From Allacma fusca (lineage: Eukaryota > Arthropoda > Collembola > Symphypleona > Sminthuridae): DNA of 64,000 nucleotides. This document shows positions 23,701 through 35,981 of the stretch, one piece after another (positions within the stretch are counted from its first letter, which is position 1; every line of letters starts with the position of its first letter). A model generated the notes under the pieces. That model was not told where the DNA came from. It did not search any database and worked only from the letters and a program-made list of their open reading frames with translations. A program made the position numbers and the translations under genes. The DNA is taken from NCBI GenBank assembly GCA_947179485.1, contig OX359245.1, positions 25,469,067 through 25,533,066 on the forward strand, written 5' to 3'.

Positions 23701-26700
23701 ATTTCAGCCCTTCCAAGATTTGCTTAGTGTAATAAGCAATGGCAGATTCGCTCCCCTTAAGTGGTCCCCATTTGGATCTTAATAGAGCGGACAAACTTCC
23801 TCCTGGAACTTGCTCCATAAGGATTTTGAAGTAACCATCCTCCGACACAGATCCTAAGTACTGAACAATATTCCTATGCCGGAGTTGAGAGTGCAGGCGG
23901 ATTTCTTCATGAAGAGGTTGAACTTCTCCGAGATTTTTTTCCAGAATCTCCTTCACCGCTATTCTCACTTGCGTATTCAGATCTCGAGCAGCAAATACGG
24001 TACCGTATGTTCCTTTCCCTAAAACAACTTTCTTGTTTTGGTCATCAAGCTCGTACTCATACTGGAATTCAAATTGGTCAGTTCAAATTATGTTAGGCAC
24101 ACTTTCAAGCAAAACTACTTTGCCTAGTCATTAGCAGCTGAACCACATTTAAAAATAATTGCTGATGGTTTTAAATTTTACTACTAAGCGACTACTAACT
24201 AACCCGAATTTGCTCCGCTGACAAAGCTGCGTCCAAATCAGTAAACTTATTCGCTTGATCTGCTGTTAGCGCTAATACTAGGTTGAAAAAATGCTCTCGG
24301 TACTGGGTGTTCGGGAAATACATGTGGAAATCGTCGGAATTTTCATGTACATACAGGAACAGACAACGGTCATCTCTTTTGTACAGACTACAATGTAAAT
24401 AAGCAATTAATTAAACAACAATAAACAACTATTATTATAATATTATATTATTATTATGACAATTTAGTATTCCCATCTAAAATAATTAACTTCTACTTAC
24501 CTCACGGATTTAATCATATCAGCAGTGAACAACCAATCATGAACTTGTTTACACTTTTCTTTCCTGCACTTGAGGCACACGTTGATAATTTGCAAGGACT
24601 TAGGATCCGCACCTAAGTTTAGTATTACGTAGCTAGGCATATAGACTCTAGATGGTTCAAGAATTAAAATCTAGAGCAAGAATAAAATGGTAAAAATCGA
24701 TTAATTCAACACACAATTTCAACAAATGCAACTCATACAGACGACAACGTGGATCTTAATAATCACCATTTACCCTTATCCTTCAAAAGTTAGCATGTTG
24801 AGAAATAAAAATGGAGAACACAATTAACTATCATTCAACTTAAAACCTTACAGGATAGCGAAACAGAAAGATGCTTACAGGAATCCGAATACTATCCCCG
24901 ATCTCATTTTTGATAGCTTCAATGAAGTACTCGAGCCAAAAATCAAAAATAACTTCTTCTGGTGGTTCATTAGCATCCTGCTTTCTGAACTGTTTGATTA
25001 ATGATATGTTATTGATGGTGGATTTGAGATACCAATTGGGGGGTTTAAGTTTGAACATGCATTCAGCCGCCTGGATGGCTTTTCCGTAATTTTTGGCGAG
25101 GACACTAATCTCAAAGAAGGTTGCTACATCCCAATAGTCTTGTAGGGAGGATAAACTTCCTTTTTTGCCGATTAAGTTATTCAGAACCATTCCTATGGAA
25201 AAAATAATTTACCAGTAGTTCCGGAATTTAACGAGATATATTTATAACAACTTTACTCAGAAATAAAGCAAAGTGGCTAACCGATATGCTGAAGTTCTTC
25301 TGACTCGGAAAACTCCAATCCGTTTACAACCAATAGTGTTGCAAGATTAATACCGGCGTATTCGTTTGGCTGCACCTCAAACCCTTTCCGATACCAATGA
25401 ATGGCACTCATGAGACTATCATTGTCAGAGTAGTTGCTCTCAACAAACTTATCTTTGTAAGCTCGACCGCAAAGGCATACTAAATCAGGAACATGATTCT
25501 CTTTCTTCTCCAGAGCTTTTGTTATAACTTGCAAGGCCTTCTCCCTGTCTCCCTCCTTATTGCGCCTATTTAATGCAAAAGCATACCAATACATGATAAC
25601 AGGGGTATTGATAGTGTTCTTGTAATTATGAATGTTTTTCAAAAACTCCAGGTTATCCACGAGCTGAACCATTGCATCATAGTCTTGAATCTCGCGGAAG
25701 CTTAGAAGCATGTTATAAACTACATCACTGGAAATCACGTTAGGGTCATCCAGACGCTTTTTCATTGCATGTAAACATTTCGCCAGCTCTTTGTCCGTCA
25801 AAGTCTCTCGAGCTTTACGGAGGTCTGCCAGGAACTTTTCCTTCATATGTGCTCTATGAAATACAGGTTATAAGAAATGTTTAATTAATTTACAACTTAA
25901 ACCCAAGAGCTATTAAAAAGACTCATCTTATGCAGTTCATGTTTTACTTGGACTGTATCTCCACATCCTGCAGGAGTTTCTTAATTTTCTGCACCAGCGG
26001 TATTCTGGTCTCAACTACAGGATCCTCCGCATTATTCATTACGACGGTAGGCATAGTAACGACGCAAGACCCACACTCCAACACCCGATACGTGACCAAA
26101 GGGTAATTTGTGCAACTTAGCTGCGCCCAAAAACGAAAACTTATGAAAAACCAACACAACACGTATATCCAAACCGACGTAAATATCCAAGATACATAAG
26201 CTAGGCCAATAAAGTATATCTCCTCCCAACCTTCAAAGGCATGGTAATCTCAGTATCATAGTCATTGTACATGAGGATGTTCTCCTTCATGCCGAAGCTC
26301 TCCCGAACACCCAAGTGATAAAAGAGGGCATTCTTCTGAATATCGATCGACAGATCAATCAGAGCCACATCAGCATTGTACATCATTTCCAGTACGTTCG
26401 TCTCTCCGAAGTCCAGCTTCTCGAACTGAAACCACCAACAAAATTTTATTTTCACAATTTTAAGCCCTATTTCCAAATCTTTCCCTCACTATAAACAAAA
26501 TTAACAGAATTCCCTTAGAAATATGTCTTCAAACCACTACCTGCACATGATGACAGTTGACATTCAAAATTGAGCACGCATTCTTCACCTCTTCCCAAGC
26601 CCTTTTCCGCTGTTGTACATGAGTATGATTCTGTAGGTCAATCACAAAGGCCACATCCATCCTAGGTCTCGTCGAGATAGCAATCGCAGTATTCCCAGAA

Positions 26701-26762
26701 TTGTCACTTCTACTCCCGATGCTGTCCGTAGCGCTGCGACTCTCTGTCCGTGACATTGACAT
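17731..26762 (-). CDS. Ask1: Apoptosis signal-regulating kinase (MAP3K5/Ask1 type)
   Basis: Sixteen exons, in transcript order: 26762-26541, 26425-26231, 26120-25948, 25853-25282, 25192-24879, 24670-24501, 24387-24204, 24061-23399, 23209-23070, 22976-22857, 21697-21433, 21353-21089, 18912-18744, 18591-18177, 18026-17950, 17821-17731. They give 1344 residues, close to human ASK1 (about 1370). The kinase activates the p38 and JNK pathways under oxidative and other stress. Domains: N-terminal thioredoxin-binding region (about 60-200), a TPR/TRAF-binding region (about 200-490), a PH-like part (about 495-600), the kinase (about 611-878), a coiled coil (about 1120-1190) and a C-terminal SAM-like domain (about 1265-1335). 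Kinase motifs: GKGTYGTV, catalytic K647, [10 protein letters not shown] (D741), [11 protein letters not shown] (D760), and activation segment [14 protein letters not shown]. The Thr before Phe is kept, while the next family Thr is Ala. Intron 12 contains a hAT element. Confidence 0.95.
19333..20866. mobile_element. Non-autonomous hAT-type element with internal satellite
   Basis: The element starts TAGGCATGAGCG and ends with the exact reverse complement CGCTCATGCCTA. Both ends are flanked by the same 8-bp target duplication, atagatag (19325-19332 and 20867-20874), as hAT transposases make. Next to each end are subterminal segments rich in cgatatatcg and aacgata in opposite orientation. The interior has no transposase. 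About 19690-20280 is a tandem array: a 55-bp unit with tcaactacctaggcggag, then a 74-bp unit with tcaactaccttgtcg. It lies within an intron of Ask1, in a position that leaves both splice sites intact. Confidence 0.92.
19690..20280. repeat. 55-bp and 74-bp tandem repeats inside the hAT element
   Basis: The anchor tcaactaccta recurs at 19698, 19753, 19808 and 19863 with exact 55-bp spacing. It then continues with deletions (19918, 19969, 20006, 20061). The unit changes to about 74 bp at 20061, 20135 and 20209. The 55-bp unit holds the palindrome cctagg and A/T runs. Confidence 0.92.
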
Positions 26763-29700
26763 ACAAACAGATTATCTCCTTCAATGATTATCATTAAATC
26801 CCTAAAATTCCCCACCGATAAGCTAAATTAAATCCGATTTTCGAAATCTCTCAAGACTTCCTTAATGACTTCTGTCCTAAGCTTGAGAACTCAACATTTC
26901 TAAACGAACCATTGATAGGCATCATACTCAATTAACAAGATCTCACCTGGAATTTCGAGTTCCATCACCCCAACTTGAGTTGGCATCTCCGAACTAAAAT
27001 CACCTCTGACTCCTCTCTTGACTCTCAGCTCATAAAAATATCCTTACATTTATTACATTACTATTGAGGCACTGCTTCCGTTAGCCCCTCCTCTCAAGTT
27101 GAATTTATATTTAAAGTCCAAGAACCGAAATTAATTTTGTAGGTAATTCCCTCAGAGGAGGACTTAGTCTTTGTACTTTGTAATGATAATAATAATGTCT
27201 CACTCGGCCTTCCTCTCCACATTTTTACTCCTATACATCAAGTCCTTATGACCATATAATCTATCTACACACTAGAATGGTTAACAAGTTACTCAACATT
27301 GATATAAGTAATTGGAGGAACTATGTGTGACAAAAATTATTATGTTATTGCACTATTTAGTTATAGATACACTTTTCAGGGTTATTTAAATTCCTCACTG
27401 CATTATGAAATTATTTCCTGAAAAATTAAATACAATTCACAAGGCAGTTCACTTCCCACGTGTCTCGAGTTAACGCTGGAGAGTTAAAAATACTTTATCT
27501 CAAGTGTCCAAAATCAACTCAACCTTGCTAAGATTGTAAAAGTGACTATTAATATAATGGGAATGACTAATAAGTAATAAAAAAAAGTAAATAAGTAAAG
27601 CAGGATCTGCAGTTTTTTTTATTATACGCATACCTGTGGCGCCAAAATGTTACTTCCATTCTTGAACCTCTAGAAGGCTCTCGAACAACTTTCTCAGGAT
27701 TCCGCTCCTAAATTAGTATCATTTAACGTTTCATCTCCAGACACATATGTTAAATTGGAGTAATGCATGGCATATATATATGTAATTAGTGTAAGGACAT
27801 AATTATAACTGCACGCTTAAATATCTACTGATTGTGAGTGTGAGATCGGATCCCACTGTGCACATCACACTTTGTAAGGCTTAAATGGCGCACTGAATAA
27901 TTTACTGTAATTACGTTAGGAAGAGCTTACAATCCCATCAGACCATGCACCATCACACTGTATTTATTATTAATACGGATAGCGTCTTTTGAAGCAATTA
28001 CTTAATTTAGAATTTTATTGTGTATTGGTCATTAATGGGGCGTTTACATACAGTATGAACTGATGGCATGCAACAGTCAAGCCAAAGTTTTAAAAATTTA
28101 AGGTAATTACTGACATTTTCCATCGTCCCATTGGCTATATGGGCTCATCATGCCCTCCAAAGGTCAGGGCTGTTGGACAAATTTAGCAGTGGCTATTAAA
28201 TCACGAATGACGTAAACAGGCCATAGGGGGATCTAAATAATGTAATAGTATATACAGGGATGCCTCATAAATCTCTTGCTGTATATAATTTGAGCACCCC
28301 TAAAAAGGGCATCATTTTTTTAAAGGAACGAAATTAGATTAAGCTCAAATAGTTTTGGCAATTATTGTCACTTATTCTGGGGAGACTCGGTCACTCGAAT
28401 AATAAAAGGCAGCAATAGGGACTCCTATAGTGGAAGTACACTGAGATTACAAATTGTCCCTTCCCAAAAATAGTTTTTTTTAGATAGTAAAATTTATTAA
28501 TTTGGAAAAAATGATCCCCATTTTTCAATAAATATTCTAAAAATATATGTATAACACCTTTTTCAATGCATGGACATGTATTTTCAATTACCGTAGATTA
28601 ATCCAGAAAAATTTGTAAAGGCAAATTCCAACTCAGGTTCTAAAATGACTTCTTAAATGGTGGAAGCCTCGATTTTTATTTCCTGCCTTTCAGTACTAAT
28701 TAATTTTGTGGTAACGTTGGGGTTTGAGTGAATGGTGCTGATGCAGCTGTACTTAGAAATTAAATTAGTACTAATAATAATAGGGTGAAGCAGATGTCAG
28801 AGAACGCATTGCAGTAATAATATTCTACCTAAATGCCTTGCAGTTTTGCATTAAATTGTTAATCGCTTCTTCTCGAAGATGTATATGTATGCAAACACTG
28901 TAAGAGTATCAATATTATGCCTACATGCTTCAGCATTTGACTCACACAAAATTAACAAATGTGATAAATGGGAATGTGTCGGAATCAGAATTAAGAATGT
29001 ATTTGCTCCTGCAGAGAAAATGTTATTGTTATAAAGGATAGCAATTCACACGTTACTTACATTTTAACATTTACTTTATATTTAATTGGCACGATTAAAT
29101 TACAGGTATGGGAAGTAAATAGCTTGAACTACAAGTTTTAGTTCGAATTTACTTCAATGCATTTGTTTTATATAATTCATTTTCTTGGACATTTTGGAGT
29201 AAATGAATTTAGAGGTAAATATTAGTGAAAAAAAGGCGTAGCACAATATGGGTCAACAATTCCTATTGGTAGGCTACATTTAAATGTATTCAACAGAACC
29301 CCTCACATCTACGACAGCTAATAGTCTATTATCCTCAGGCTTGGAGCAACAAATATATTTTTAAATATAGATATCATATTTATAATCACATATGTATTAT
29401 AGATATATGCAATTATCTTGTTAAATCTAGTTATATATAAACTACATGGTAGTTTTCCCCTGAAAGTTGTAATTTGTTATGTGGTGTTGCAAGAAGCAGG
29501 TCCCGAAGCACCTTCCTCAAATCCAAAGTGAAAGCAGATTGCAACTTAACATAAGTAATGACAAGGAAAGAGATTGAAATGCATGTGTATGTTGGACAAA
29601 AATGTGATTAAATTCCTTCTTAAACATTCCTGAATATCGTGTTACACTCTATAAAGCATCTCAAACATTCAAAAGCTGGGATATTTTTCAGTAGTCGGCA

Positions 29701-29790
29701 AGTTAGACGGGTGGTTTATATTTCATGTAATTGTTTTTGTCCAGCATCATCGTTGTTTTGTCAAAAATTGATTGCTCGAACATTTAAGAA
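26763..29790. other. Divergent upstream region, Ask1 to zinc-finger gene
   Basis: About 3.0 kb between two genes transcribed away from each other. It should hold both promoters. The DNA is AT-rich with stops in all frames. I find no repeat array, RNA gene or long frame. Confidence 0.5.
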
Positions 29791-30912
29791 ATGAAACCAA
29801 AGACGTCAGAGCATCCAGATGAAAGCAACGCTACCCCTGGAGGAGGGTCTTCTGGACAGAAAAAACGACGGAAAGTGGAGTCAAATACTTCTGACAGTGG
29901 ACTCCTTAAAGTTATGCAGCAGTTTAATGAAACAGTGAGCTAAAAGAATTTATTGCTAACTGGAACCAGCAACTTTTGAGATTCTGAAATAATAATAAAC
30001 CTTTTTGACATTTTATGTCAAGAACGTGAAACTCCAGGTGGACTTAATCACTACCTCGAATGATATCAAGGACCAGCTTAGACGACTGGAGGAGAAATTG
30101 TTGAGGAAAGTGAGAGACATGTAAGTTTAATTGTAATATAGGTATTCTTATTTCTGTTTTTGAACATATTGTAATCGTTCAGAGTCATGATTAAAAATGT
30201 GTACAGCCGAAATAAGGAAATAAATCTGGAATAATTATTCAAATTTTAAAAAAAAATTTTGATCAGCGAAATCCGCCAGGAAGCACTGGAAATAGTGTTC
30301 GAAAACCATGAAAAGGACATGGAGTATTTGAAGAACATCAGTAGATTTCAGTTGGAATGTCTCAATGGCCTTTTCCAAGTTGTGCTTCAATTGTTTGCAA
30401 GAGACCAGAGAGACACCTCTGAGGAGGATCATTCAGAGGACACTGATTCGGAATCATCATTACCAGCGATCGAAAACATGGAGGTGCAATCATCAAATCA
30501 AGGGGTAATGACCATGACACAGCAACCACCTCCCCTGGAAGCTCAATCCCCGACTCAAAACACGGACGTTTTTACCTTCCATCCAGAAGCTGGCCCATCT
30601 CAAAATGTCAGTGGACCAGAAGTCAACAAGGGTAACCACGATGCTTTAATACGTAAGTATTATTTGAATCTAAAGATGCCCTGATCCTCTGATTGATCCT
30701 GATATGATCCTTTGATTTTGTTCAGTAATGGACCGTTTGAATTTTGATGATCTGGATGTCTGGTTATTCTGTTTGCCTCTGTTTATCTAGCTGCTTCCAA
30801 ATGCATATACTGCCATCGCAGTTTCAAGATGGAGCGCAACTTCCTCAAACACATGCAAAAGGTCCCAAAATATTGTGCCAGGAAACGCTTCAAAATGGAT
30901 AGACCATGCTAA
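29791..30912 (+). CDS. Small nuclear-type protein, coiled coil plus one C2HC zinc finger
   Basis: Four exons give 244 residues: 29791-29934, 30038-30120, 30267-30652, 30791-30912. Near the N-terminus is a basic stretch, GQKKRRKVES, that looks like a nuclear localisation signal. Residues about 48-115 are charged and leucine-rich (DQLRRLEEKLLRKVRDI) and probably form a coiled coil. An acidic Ser/Glu segment follows (EEDHSEDTDSESS), then a Gln/Pro-rich linker. The last exon encodes one finger, C-x2-C-x12-H-x7-C (CIYCHRSF to KVPKYC), followed by a basic tail. A single terminal finger with a coiled coil suggests a DNA- or protein-binding regulator, perhaps a dimer. I do not recognise an orthologue; the fold of the finger and its role are inference. 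Its stop lies 253 bp from the stop of the Ask-like gene on the other strand. Confidence 0.75.
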
Positions 30913-31165
30913 GCGTTATTCTCCTTCATTTCCTGGTTTTCGTACTCATACTTGTACTATGGGAACATTGCTCATTTTAAAAATATTCATGTACTTTGAG
31001 TAAATGCTACTAAAGGGATAGATTTTCAGTTGCTTCAGTCAGAGTTGTTGTTATTATTTGCGTTGCTAATAATTAAAGTAATAATTTCGGAAAGTTTCTG
31101 TAAGTTAGTGCTAGTAAGAAACCTTAATAAGATTAATTAATATCGATATAATAAGCTTTAACCAA

Positions 31166-32876
31166 CTATCCTTGTGCGCATTCCTTAAGATTACGAAGAC
31201 TTGCGTAGAGGGCGCTGTGGCTTTGTGGATCCAAATTCATTCTTTCTTGTTGAAAATTTAAAATCATGTCAATATTCTTAAGAGTGGAGGCCAAGCACCA
31301 AGGTTTTGGAGGCCTAAGAGTAATTTTCTCAACTGTAGAAACTACTTCCGGGACATTCTCAGATAGAAGATTCAACTCCAGCCAGGTGGCTAAATCCCAG
31401 TAGTTGATGAATGAATCGGTGCCATGTCTCTTTCCTAGCCAATAACTGAGTCGTATTCCTAAACAGAATTACGAAATGTTTTCAAAAATGTCAAAGAACA
31501 TTTAATGTTTTTGCATTTTCCGCATGTATTTTAGTATTTAAATAAAAATACCAATCTCCTTCAATTCTGAATTCTTCAAGAACTGTTCCCCTTTTATGAC
31601 CAACAATGTGAGGAGATTAATGCCAGCGAAAAGGCTCGGTTTGACCTCAAAAGCTTTCCGATACCATTGGATTGCATCGTCCAAGCACTGCCTGTTTTCT
31701 TTGGGGCATTCCTGGAATTTGTCCTTGTAAATCCTTCCGGACAAACAGAGTAATTCTGGTAAGGTGACTTGCGGACCATTACGATTGTAAGAGAGTAAAA
31801 TTTCCAACGCTTTGTCCTTTGCTTGTGCACAGTTACTTCTGGAACGCAGAAAGATTTGTACATAATTACTGCACTTTTATTAATTTTACATGTACATAGT
31901 TCCAGATTTTTCGTACCGACTTAACGCAAACACATAGGAATACATAACTTGAGGGTCAGTCATTGCATCTTCATAATCTGGCAAGTTTTCCACGAGGTTG
32001 ATGATGTTCTGGTATTTTTCTGATTCTCTTAAACTGGACAATGTCTTTGCCAACTCACTGTCAGAATTCAAAGGCTCAAAAATTTTCAGCCTTGCACTAG
32101 ATTCAACTTCGTGATTGGTTCTTATTCTGGCACGATTAAAAAAAATTTGCGAATCTTTAATTCATAATTTCCTTTGGATAGGTGTTTAAGGGCGCTATTT
32201 GCATACTCTACATTTTGGACTACCATTATTTAACATAATGCTGTTATCCAATATTTATTTGTTATGTAATTACACCAAAAACATTAAACCTTTTCTTAGA
32301 TGCTTGTGATATCGCATTATGAATCTCGAGCAAAATCTCTGGCGAACATCCTTCCTCACCGTCACCTTGTATAGGCTCATAATGCAAGATTGTACAAGTG
32401 TCCTACCACCAAATAAATAATTAATATTTGTTTCTAACACAACTTCAAAATCTGTAAAAATAAAATACACGAACTTTCAAATTTCCAAAGTAATTACTTT
32501 TAAATCATCCAACAGTTTTTCCTCCCTGGCTGACACACTCAAGAGAATGTTCGCACCTTGCCCCAAAATCTCACGAACTCCCAAGTGAAAAAACAGTAAC
32601 ATTTCTCTCTTCCACCCGAGGATATTCAAATCAATCAAAGTCACATCTGCAGTCTGAAACCTCCAGAATTCCTCAGTATCTTCCACCTACAATAATAATT
32701 ACGTATATTTATGTATATAAATGATGTAGAGAGCCCCGGTTTAATTCATTTATAACCATTCCCAAAACCACATATTCCATTAGTTTACATGTACACAGCA
32801 ACATTACCTGTTGAAGTAGAAAGCTCTCTCGGAGCCTAATGAGCATCTCCTCCCTCACCAAAGTCACAACTTCCAT
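31166..32876 (-). CDS. Ask-like protein lacking the kinase domain
   Basis: Six exons, in transcript order: 32876-32808, 32686-32498, 32402-32290, 32126-31917, 31838-31552, 31458-31166. They give 386 residues. The sequence follows the regulatory half of Ask1. ADVTLIDLNI and FFHLGVREILG match [10 protein letters not shown] and [11 protein letters not shown] of the thioredoxin-binding region. CLSGRIYKDKF, AIQWYRKAFEV and GINLLTLLVIKGEQF match the TPR/TRAF-binding region. At least one intron is at the same residue and phase (after ELKEIG here, ELQHIG in Ask1). This points to duplication of the gene, not a processed copy. The frame ends (LKECAQG, stop) where Ask1 runs on to its PH-like and kinase parts; I see no kinase motif downstream. 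If translated it could bind Ask partners such as TRAFs or Ask1 itself and act as a competitor or scaffold. That role is inference. The start is less certain than the rest. Confidence 0.82.
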
Positions 32877-33545
32877 AATTCACCTGTAACATTTCCAAAG
32901 CTCTAGAAATCATACACAAACTATTACATATATGCCCCTCAGGCCTACATATGTAATATAATCCTCCAAATGTGTAGGAGTAAAAGAGGAAGAGTGTGTG
33001 GGTGGAGACATTAGAACTGTAATAAAATCATCATAGACGTATACTCCAAGGACCATTGAGCCCATCTAAGAAGGATTCGGGCTCAATCAGCAATTTAATC
33101 CCAAGCAGATTATATCTGTTCAAATGCCTCCTTCAAGTATACTTTCACTCATACAACCTTTCCTATGATAACTAAAGTCTTCCAATGAATTCCTAACGGG
33201 CATCGGCGGAGTAACAAGTCACAACTATTTTCCTCTATTATTACATTATATATAGAAGAAAACTAATCTCCGGAAAAACTCAAGTGCACTACTGGCCAAG
33301 TGTATATATATAATGCACATCCTATGTACATCTCGATGAGAGATCTCCTTATATAAGCGCACTCTCTACAACGGAATTACTTGGACTATACATATTTACA
33401 ACGATGTTAAAATTTTATCCTTGTAAGAGCATGTCATTTCAAAACTCCTGTAGCTTTCAACAGGGGTCTTATAAGGACGGTTCACATTATTAAATAGAAA
33501 TGCACACGTCTCATATATAGCTTTCACCATTAAACGCAACTCCCA

Positions 33546-33591
<46 letters not shown>

Positions 33592-35281
33592 AGGCAACCT
33601 GTTGTGTCATGGAACTTCACCTTTGATATTTCTTCCTCACGTGACCCGGTCTTTGATACTTTCTCCAGACCTTTCCAAATTCCAGTTTCCTTCTTGGAGT
33701 CCCCTCGCAAGGACCTACACTGTGAGTGAGAAATAAATCATGTTTCAAATTACTCCATTACATTTAATCCTTAATCAATATTTTTTATCCAAATCCCAAA
33801 AAAATATCTATTTTTTGTACAGCTACTAGTTACTTTTCTCTTAATATTCCGTTGTTGGCGACAATTAGAAGTCTAAAAAACAGTTGAAATAGAGATCACC
33901 AACTACTGCAGAGAGACTTTTCCTTCCAAGAAATAGTTCCTTGAGAAAGGTCCACAAGAGACTAAATTTAAGCTGAGCTCAAGTAAAAGCCTTTATGGAA
34001 ATGAAGTCATCCTTAAATATAAAGTCGCATGTAAACATTAACTTCAACTTGTCTTAATTGCAATCATTAGTCATATTCATTTGATAGCATTCAGTGTCAG
34101 CTTTCAGTTACTTTAATAATCAGTCCATGTGTGTGGGAGTTTGTGCCATGACATCATACCTCATAGGATACCATAATCAAATAATGAGCTGGAAGTCAAG
34201 TGAAATACCAATTACCATGCTATGGTATGGTATCCCTGTAGTCGTAATAATGGTCGAACCCTAGAGCTAAATTACGCTCACAAGAAGCCCCGGGATTTTT
34301 TAAATTTTGAAAGTTTAGCATCTTGTGAAATTGGATATGTACAGTACATTGAAAGTAAAGCATACTGAAGGAATGTCAGTCATGTATAGGTTTTATTGAC
34401 AGACTGATTGTGAGCTCGAGCAATACCTTATCTTTATATAGTCTTTAACGTACTACGGTGACGCACAGTTTACAAATGCACTAATTAATAGGCGTTATTA
34501 ATTATTATTGAGTAGGTTCTTAATTTTTTTGTTTTCATTTGTTGTAATTTCTATTCCGGGTTAGTTTACTTTTATTCTTTGGGGTATTTGGTTTATTTAC
34601 ATGTGTTCGTTTATGGCTTGTGTGCTTCCATGTCCGTTTTGTAAAATTGAGTTGTTTTTAAAATAGAAAGATTTTGTATTCTTAATTGAAAGATTTTGTA
34701 AAATCGAGATCAGATTTTTTGTTATTTATGTATTTGGTGTCTTGGGACTGGGTCCATAATAAGTAAGTCATTTTTTAATTTAAGTGTTAAATATTAACTT
34801 TTTAAGTTAAATATGCATTATTTTATTTTAAAGACTGGAGATAGGGACATATTTTTAACTGTGTACAAAAATGTGCTTCTAGGTGTTAGTTGTATTTGAT
34901 GTACAAGTTTCAAAATGAATGAAATTAAGGTATTGGATTATGTAAATATTTGAGCTGGTTGTTTTAAATTGCTTACGGATATAAAATATTTTGGGAAAAA
35001 TAATTTATATTTATCCGCTGTTTAAGCTCGCAATACTATTCTTATTGTTAGTTACTATTGACTGTTTTAGATTAACAGTCGTGCTTTTGTTGTGTTTTTG
35101 CTCCTGTCCATAAGACTGTTCGGAGTACTGTATCAAATTACCTTTGGAAACTCGATTAAATATTGGAAAGTCATGTGAAGAATATTATGAAATTGATTTT
35201 TTTATTATTTTTTTTGTAGAGAAACGTTGTAATACTTAATTTAAAGAGGAAGAACGAAGTACAAAGGGAGATTTTAATGAA
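32877..35281. other. Divergent upstream region, Ask-like gene to SFT2
   Basis: About 2.4 kb without a coding frame I can support. It contains the (CT)n run at 33549-33589. A weak inverted repeat (aggataccat at 34164 and atggtatccc at 34224) is present. A T-rich acceptor-like tract ending in tag at about 35217-35219 suggests a 5' untranslated intron of SFT2. Confidence 0.5.
33549..33589. repeat. (CT)n microsatellite
   Basis: About 20 uninterrupted CT dinucleotides between the Ask-like gene and SFT2. Confidence 0.97.

Positions 35282-35981
<700 letters not shown>

Noticed and set aside
34240..34320. Possible tRNA (ggttcgacc on the minus strand)
   Set aside because: No matching A box or cloverleaf stems around the B-box-like motif.
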